From assembly GCA_024279075.1 (NCBI GenBank), contig JAJRRX010000400.1, forward strand, positions 1-10,924: a DNA stretch of 10,924 bases, given 5' to 3'. Source of the DNA: Alphaproteobacteria bacterium (lineage in GTDB: Bacteria; Pseudomonadota; Alphaproteobacteria; Rhodobacterales; Rhodobacteraceae). Of this stretch, positions 7,916 to 10,924 are shown one piece after another; position 1 is the first letter of the stretch; each line of letters begins with the position of its first letter. A program made the translations under genes and the position numbers. Under the pieces are notes generated by a model. That model saw nothing but the letters and a program-made list of their open reading frames with translations. It ran no database searches and was not told where the DNA came from.

Positions 7916-8716
7916 GAAAATCTAGCGAAGCGAGGCCACCATTTCCATATCCACGCCCGGCTCCACCGGCGCTTCTTCCATTGGTGCGGGGCTGTTGGCA
8001 GATACGCAATAAGGCGCGGGCAAAAGCATATTTTGCCCATCCGCCATGCTGGCAAACCCATCTGCGATCATCTTGCGGGCCACAAAGGTCGCAAAGCTAT
8101 GCTCAATGCCAGCCTCTGCCAAAAACCCATCCGGTGTTTCCATATTCAGCGTGCAGCTATTGGCGGCCATCGCATCCACAAGCACCCGCACACGGCTCAT
8201 GCCAAACATGCCTGAGCGATCCAACTCTGGTGCATTGACCATTTCAACCGGAGAGCCGACAACAGGCGGGGAAACCTCTGCCACAACAGGCGCGGCGCAA
8301 TAGGCGCTATCCACCCGCAAAACACCGGCTTCAAAACTAGCCATGCCCGCTTGCATCATCGGCCCGACCACAGCTCCGACCTGGGCTTTATCAAGGCCGC
8401 GCGCTGCAAAAATAGGCTCAGCGTCCGCTTCGCTCATGGCGCAGCTATTTTCAGCCATAATGGCAATAAACTGCTGCACGTTACGCTGGCCAAGCAGTGC
8501 GGCCACTGGGTCCTCCGCTTCGCAGCTGCCATCCACAAGGTTGAGGGTGCTGCCATCTAGGCGCACTTCGCCGGCGGCGACCAAGGCCCCGACAATGGCG
8601 CGGGTTTCCTCACGGCTAAAATCAAAACGAGGCAATATATTCGCTGCCAGCGCCTCGGACATAACGCACTCATTCCCCTTCAGGATAGAGCGAAACATCT
8701 CTATGCGGACAGGGTC
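6149..8716 (-). repeat. array of ten paired-cysteine modules
   Basis: Approximate module spans, first helix to second Cys: 8522-8716, 8297-8482, 8006-8200, 7757-7954 (holds the TAG), 7484-7678, 7220-7432, 6956-7162, 6662-6856, 6368-6562 and 6149-6343. The paired cysteines are 48-53 residues apart in all ten. Conserved features are a hydrophobic helix ending NSC, NGC or NNC, then a GL or GF turn, an amphipathic helix ending in a Gly (ADG, SSG, AEG), and two short strands ending in Cys. All 20 cysteines of the array are accounted for by these pairs. Confidence 0.85.
7184..8227 (-). repeat. 522-base in-frame tandem duplication of a two-module unit
   Basis: The unit starting at 8227 (ELDRSGMFGMSRV) recurs at 7705 with the same start, an exact offset of 522 bases (174 codons). 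The offset also holds at the Cys pair and at the TAG/GAG position. Over the first 101 codons 72 residues are identical by hand count, and the ten codons after the TAG (IFLANSCRLT) are identical. Similarity then falls and at least one small indel appears, so the far edge at about 7184 is approximate. Confidence 0.8.
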
Positions 8717-8788
8717 AAGTGATTGCGCCATCGCGCCCCCCGCCACAGAGGCCAACACCGCGCCTGCTACAAAAGCCTTCATACCCAT
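7922..8788 (-). CDS. secreted two-cysteine-module protein, upstream part (modules 1-3), ends at an in-frame amber codon
   Basis: A 288-residue product from ATG 8788 to TAG 7922. The N-terminus MGMKAFVAGAVLASVAGG ending AMA-Q is a Sec signal peptide. GGGAGAG at 8794-8800, 5 bases before ATG 8788, decides this start over the longer in-frame ATG 8824, which lies 1 base after the previous stop and would bury the signal. The mature part has three modules of about 65 residues, each with one Cys pair (53/101, 128/176, 224/273 counted from 8824). Typical features are an N-x-C after a first helix and a second Cys at the end of a terminal strand. The end VDMEMVASLR-stop matches the internal duplicate, where VASLR continues with EIFLANSCRLT. 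The original gene therefore almost certainly ran on to 6143, with ten modules and about 880 codons. The shortened product may still be secreted. Function unknown. Confidence 0.8.
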   Translation of the reverse strand: MGMKAFVAGAVLASVAGGAMAQSLDPVRIEMFRSILKGNECVMSEALAANILPRFDFSREETRAIVGALVAAGEVRLDGSTLNLVDGSCEAEDPVAALLGQRNVQQFIAIMAENSCAMSEADAEPIFAARGLDKAQVGAVVGPMMQAGMASFEAGVLRVDSAYCAAPVVAEVSPPVVGSPVEMVNAPELDRSGMFGMSRVRVLVDAMAANSCTLNMETPDGFLAEAGIEHSFATFVARKMIADGFASMADGQNMLLPAPYCVSANSPAPMEEAPVEPGVDMEMVASLR

Positions 8789-8825
8789 AATCACTCTCCC
8801 GTTTATAATTCCTTGTTTTATCATA

Positions 8826-9566
8826 CTAATTATTGCGCTCCGACCAAGGCTGGCACATTTCAGGCGAGACCCAAATACGGCCCCCCCCGCGCACAGCCAG
8901 TGCCGCCCCGGAGGCCAAAAGGCTATTCACTGCGGCCTGCGCTTCCTCAGGCGTCATCCCGTCCTGCGGAAAGGATATCGAAATTTCGCTTTGCAACAAC
9001 GTGCAGTTTCCTGTTTCCAGAACTTCGATTAAATGGCGCTCCTCGGCGTTCAATTCCAGCAACGGCATCGAGGCAAAATCCTCATCCGCAATGCAATAAT
9101 CCGGCCCGACCCGCAGCGCGCCGTTGTCAACTTCGGCAATGCCGCTATCAACCAAACCCTCTTCCAGCTCTGCCGCCAAATTGGCCTCCATGCCCAAACG
9201 CGGAAACAGGCTTTCGGCCTCTCCGGTTTGTAGCTGGCAGCCGTTATGGCGCAGAATGGCAATGTATTGCTCCTGAAATGGCAGCAAAGCCTGCGCACTG
9301 GGGCTCGGGCAAAGCCCCTCCGCCACCGTGGCCGCCCCGTCCGTAAGGGTCACCATCCCTGCGCCTGCAAGCTCCTTCATCAACCCACGATACTCGCGCC
9401 GCGTAAAGCCCATATCCGGCAATGTCGCCACAGCTTCGGCTTTGGTCAAGGTGCAGTTATTGGCAATGATAACATCCAGCAATGCCGCCGCCCGTTGGCC
9501 AACCATTTGCGCCGAGGCCGGAAGGGCCGCTGCCAGCACACCAAGGCTCAACACCACCCGAATCAT
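8826..9566 (-). CDS. secreted protein of three paired-cysteine modules, function unknown
   Basis: A 246-residue protein. MIRVVLSLGVLAAALPASAQ is a Sec signal peptide with cleavage expected after ASA. Three modules follow, with Cys pairs 38/86, 110/158 and 188/238 (spacings 48, 48 and 50) and no other cysteines. Each has the same layout as the neighbouring gene: a helix ending NNC, NGC or GNC, a GM or GF turn, a helix ending in Gly, then two strands ending in Cys. ATG 9566 overlaps the previous stop as ATGA, so it is probably translated by coupling. The ribosome site is weak. The TAG stop is 1 base before the alternative ATG 8824 of the next ORF. A run of eight G in the coding strand (8881-8888, encoding part of RGGGR) lies ten residues before the last Cys. 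I know no function for this family. The periplasm is the predicted location. Confidence 0.85.
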   Translation of the reverse strand: MIRVVLSLGVLAAALPASAQMVGQRAAALLDVIIANNCTLTKAEAVATLPDMGFTRREYRGLMKELAGAGMVTLTDGAATVAEGLCPSPSAQALLPFQEQYIAILRHNGCQLQTGEAESLFPRLGMEANLAAELEEGLVDSGIAEVDNGALRVGPDYCIADEDFASMPLLELNAEERHLIEVLETGNCTLLQSEISISFPQDGMTPEEAQAAVNSLLASGAALAVRGGGRIWVSPEMCQPWSERNN

Positions 9567-9883
9567 TCCGCCACACCCGCATCACAAAGGGGCGGTAAAA
9601 TCGTCACGGCGTCGGTTTCACGCTCCACCGTTGCCTGCTCGCTTTCCAGCAAAGCCGTGGCAAATCTTCCCACATCGCTTTCGCTAAAGCCCGCATGGGC
9701 AAACAGCGCCATCAAGTCATCTTCAGGAATCGCGTTTTCGCCTTTGGTCGCCAAAACGCAGTTATGCGCCGCAAAAACAGCCACAAATTCGTCCATCCGC
9801 GCCAAGCCTGCATCAGCAGACTCCTGCGCAAATACAGGCGTTGCCGCCAGCAATACTCCCACCAATGCGAGCGGCTTGATCAC
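9563..9883 (-). CDS. secreted protein with a single paired-cysteine module, function unknown
   Basis: A 106-residue protein. MIKPLALVGVLLAATPVFAQ is a Sec signal peptide with cleavage expected after VFA. The mature part of about 86 residues is one divergent copy of the module found in the next two genes: helix ending HNC (Cys42), a turn AHAGF, a second helix, and a closing strand ending LPPLC (Cys100). The pair is 58 residues apart, about ten more than the others, owing to an insertion (ATKGENAIPEDD) after the first Cys. The start is GTG 9883, overlapping the nuoD stop as GTGA, with GGGGAG at 9892-9897, 8 bases upstream inside nuoD. This ties its translation directly to nuoD. Its stop overlaps the next start as ATGA. 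Function unknown. Confidence 0.82.
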   Translation of the reverse strand: MIKPLALVGVLLAATPVFAQESADAGLARMDEFVAVFAAHNCVLATKGENAIPEDDLMALFAHAGFSESDVGRFATALLESEQATVERETDAVTILPPLCDAGVAE

Positions 9884-10924
9884 CTGTCAATCTCCCCGAA
9901 TACCACATCCATAGAGCCGATCAGCGCCGCAATATCCGCCAGTTGGTGCCCCGTGCCCATGTGGTCCATCGCGGCAAGGTGCGCATAGCCCGGGGCGCGA
10001 ATTTTCACTTTGTAGGGCCGGTTGGTGCCATCCGCCACAAGGAACACCCCAAACTCGCCCTTCGGCGCTTCCACCGCCGCATAGGTCTCACCCGCTGGCA
10101 CATGAAAGCCCTCGGTATAAAGCTTGAAATGGTGAATAAGCGCTTCCATGCTGGTTTTCATTTCAGCCCGTTTGGGCGGAGAAAGCTTGCCCCGCGCGAT
10201 GACATCCTCACCCTTACATTCATTCAGCTTCACAATGGCTTGCTGGATGATCTTGATGCTTTCGCGCATCTCTGCCATCCGCATCAGGTAGCGGTCATAG
10301 CAATCACCGTTTTTGCCCACAGGCACGCTGAATTCAAACTCGTCATAGCATTCATAAGGCTGCGCGCGGCGCAGGTCCCACGCCATGCCAGCTGAGCGCA
10401 GCATTACGCCTGTCATCGCGTAATCCAGCGCCATTTGCTCGGTCACAATGCCGATATCCACGTTCCGCTGCTTGAAAATCCGGTTTTCGGTCAGCAAATT
10501 AGCCATATCGTCCAGCACTTGCGGGAAGGTCTGCGTCCAGGCCTCTATGTCATCCACCAGCTTTTGCGGCAGGTCTTGGTGCACCCCGCCGGGGCGGAAA
10601 TAGTTGGCGTGCAGGCGCGCGCCACACGCCCGCTCATAAAAGATCATCAGCTTTTCGCGCTCTTCAAAGGCCCAGACGTTGGGTGTCATCGCGCCCACAT
10701 CCATACCTTGCGAGCCAACATTAAGCAGGTGGTTGAGCACCCGCCCGATCTCGGCAAACAGCACGCGGATCAGCGAGCCACGGCGCGGCACTTCGGCCCC
10801 CGTCAGCTTTTCAATCGCGAGGCAAAACGCATGCTCCTGGTTCATCGGGGCCACATAATCGAGCCGGTCAAAATACGGAATATTCTGCAAATATGTCCGG
10901 CTTTCCATCAGCTTTTCGGTGCCA
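9880..10924 (-). CDS. nuoD: NADH-quinone oxidoreductase subunit D (49 kDa), 5' end outside window
   Basis: NuoD is the hydrogenase-large-subunit-like protein that forms the quinone site with NuoB at the base of the peripheral arm. The visible 347 codons begin in frame at 10923 with GTEKLMESRTYLQNIPYFDRL, so about 60 N-terminal residues lie beyond the edge. ATG 10908 is internal and not the start. Recognisable family segments are YVAPMNQEHAFCLAIEKL, NVGSQGMDVGAMTPNVWAFE, YFRPGGVHQDLP and the C-terminal PGYAHLAAMDHMGTGHQLAD, ending DVVFGEIDR, which is the canonical NuoD end. The TGA at 9882-9880 overlaps the GTG of the next ORF. In most bacteria nuoE follows nuoD directly. Here 3.7 kb of other genes lie between them. 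Confidence 0.98.
   Translation of the reverse strand, partial: GTEKLMESRTYLQNIPYFDRLDYVAPMNQEHAFCLAIEKLTGAEVPRRGSLIRVLFAEIGRVLNHLLNVGSQGMDVGAMTPNVWAFEEREKLMIFYERACGARLHANYFRPGGVHQDLPQKLVDDIEAWTQTFPQVLDDMANLLTENRIFKQRNVDIGIVTEQMALDYAMTGVMLRSAGMAWDLRRAQPYECYDEFEFSVPVGKNGDCYDRYLMRMAEMRESIKIIQQAIVKLNECKGEDVIARGKLSPPKRAEMKTSMEALIHHFKLYTEGFHVPAGETYAAVEAPKGEFGVFLVADGTNRPYKVKIRAPGYAHLAAMDHMGTGHQLADIAALIGSMDVVFGEIDR
9892..9897 (-). promoter_or_regulatory. ribosome binding site for the GTG start overlapping the nuoD stop
   Basis: GGGGAG in the coding strand within the last codons of nuoD, 8 bases before GTG 9883. It supports a genuine GTG start for the single-module protein. Confidence 0.6.

Noticed and set aside
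8789..8824. ATG 8824 as start of the ten-module gene
   Set aside because: It would put 12 residues before the signal peptide. A strong GGGAGAG site precedes ATG 8788.
8789..8830. Internal promoter before the ten-module gene (AT-rich TTATAAA)
   Set aside because: No credible -35 partner at the right distance and genes on both sides are tightly packed. AT richness alone is not enough.
9246..9914. 222-codon plus-strand open frame
   Set aside because: It lies antisense to two module genes and runs across the nuoD end. The minus frames have signal peptides and regular Cys pairs, while this one shows no features.

Overview
The window is the middle of a respiratory complex I (NADH:ubiquinone oxidoreductase, nuo) operon. 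Every credible gene is on the minus strand, so transcription runs from high to low coordinates: nuoD (5' end outside the window), three secreted proteins of unknown function, nuoE, a membrane protein with a helix-hairpin-helix domain, a 72-residue two-span membrane protein, nuoF, a small secreted protein, nuoG, and the first 81 codons of nuoH. The moderately high GC, NuoF and NuoG of the Paracoccus/mitochondrial type (NuoG lacks the N7 cluster site), a NuoE with a long Ala/Pro/Lys linker and helix-hairpin-helix tail, and extra ORFs between the nuo genes all suggest an alphaproteobacterium, most likely Rhodobacterales (Roseobacter/Rhodobacter/Paracoccus group). Unidentified ORFs inside the nuo/nqo operon are known from Rhodobacter capsulatus and Paracoccus denitrificans.

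Layout. Positions 9880-10924 hold the 3' 85% or so of nuoD. Positions 6143-9883 (about 3.7 kb) hold an accessory block inserted between nuoD and nuoE. It has a one-module protein (9563-9883), a three-module protein (8826-9566) and what reads as one ten-module gene (6143-8788). All three begin with a Sec-type signal peptide, and all their mature cysteines fall into pairs, one pair per module, 48-58 residues apart: 14 modules and 28 cysteines. The ten-module gene is interrupted in module 4 by a single in-frame TAG (7922-7924). A near-identical internal duplicate 522 bases further on has GAG there, so this is a nonsense change, a sequencing error or a read-through codon. Positions 5076-6143 hold nuoE. 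Positions 4229-5038 hold a membrane-anchored protein with a TolA-like Ala/Lys stalk whose C-terminal domain is nearly the same as the NuoE tail. Positions 3965-4183 hold a DUF5337-like membrane protein, 2668-3963 nuoF, 2260-2646 a low-GC secreted four-cysteine protein, 248-2257 nuoG and 1-243 nuoH.

How it fits together. NuoE, NuoF and NuoG form the cytoplasmic NADH-oxidising module (FMN and Fe-S clusters). NuoD belongs to the quinone-binding connecting module and NuoH is the membrane subunit at the quinone channel. Genes are packed with overlaps (GTGA between nuoD and the next ORF, ATGA, TAATG before nuoE) or short gaps, and the largest gap is about 45 bases. No internal promoter or intrinsic terminator was seen, so the accessory genes are very probably co-transcribed with complex I. 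Their signal peptides and paired cysteines place their products in the periplasm, opposite the Fe-S arm. The most notable points are the secreted two-cysteine module family, the in-frame amber codon, and the helix-hairpin-helix domain shared by NuoE and a membrane protein. No stretch over 300 bases lacks a gene. No RNA genes, insertion sequences or CRISPR arrays were seen.
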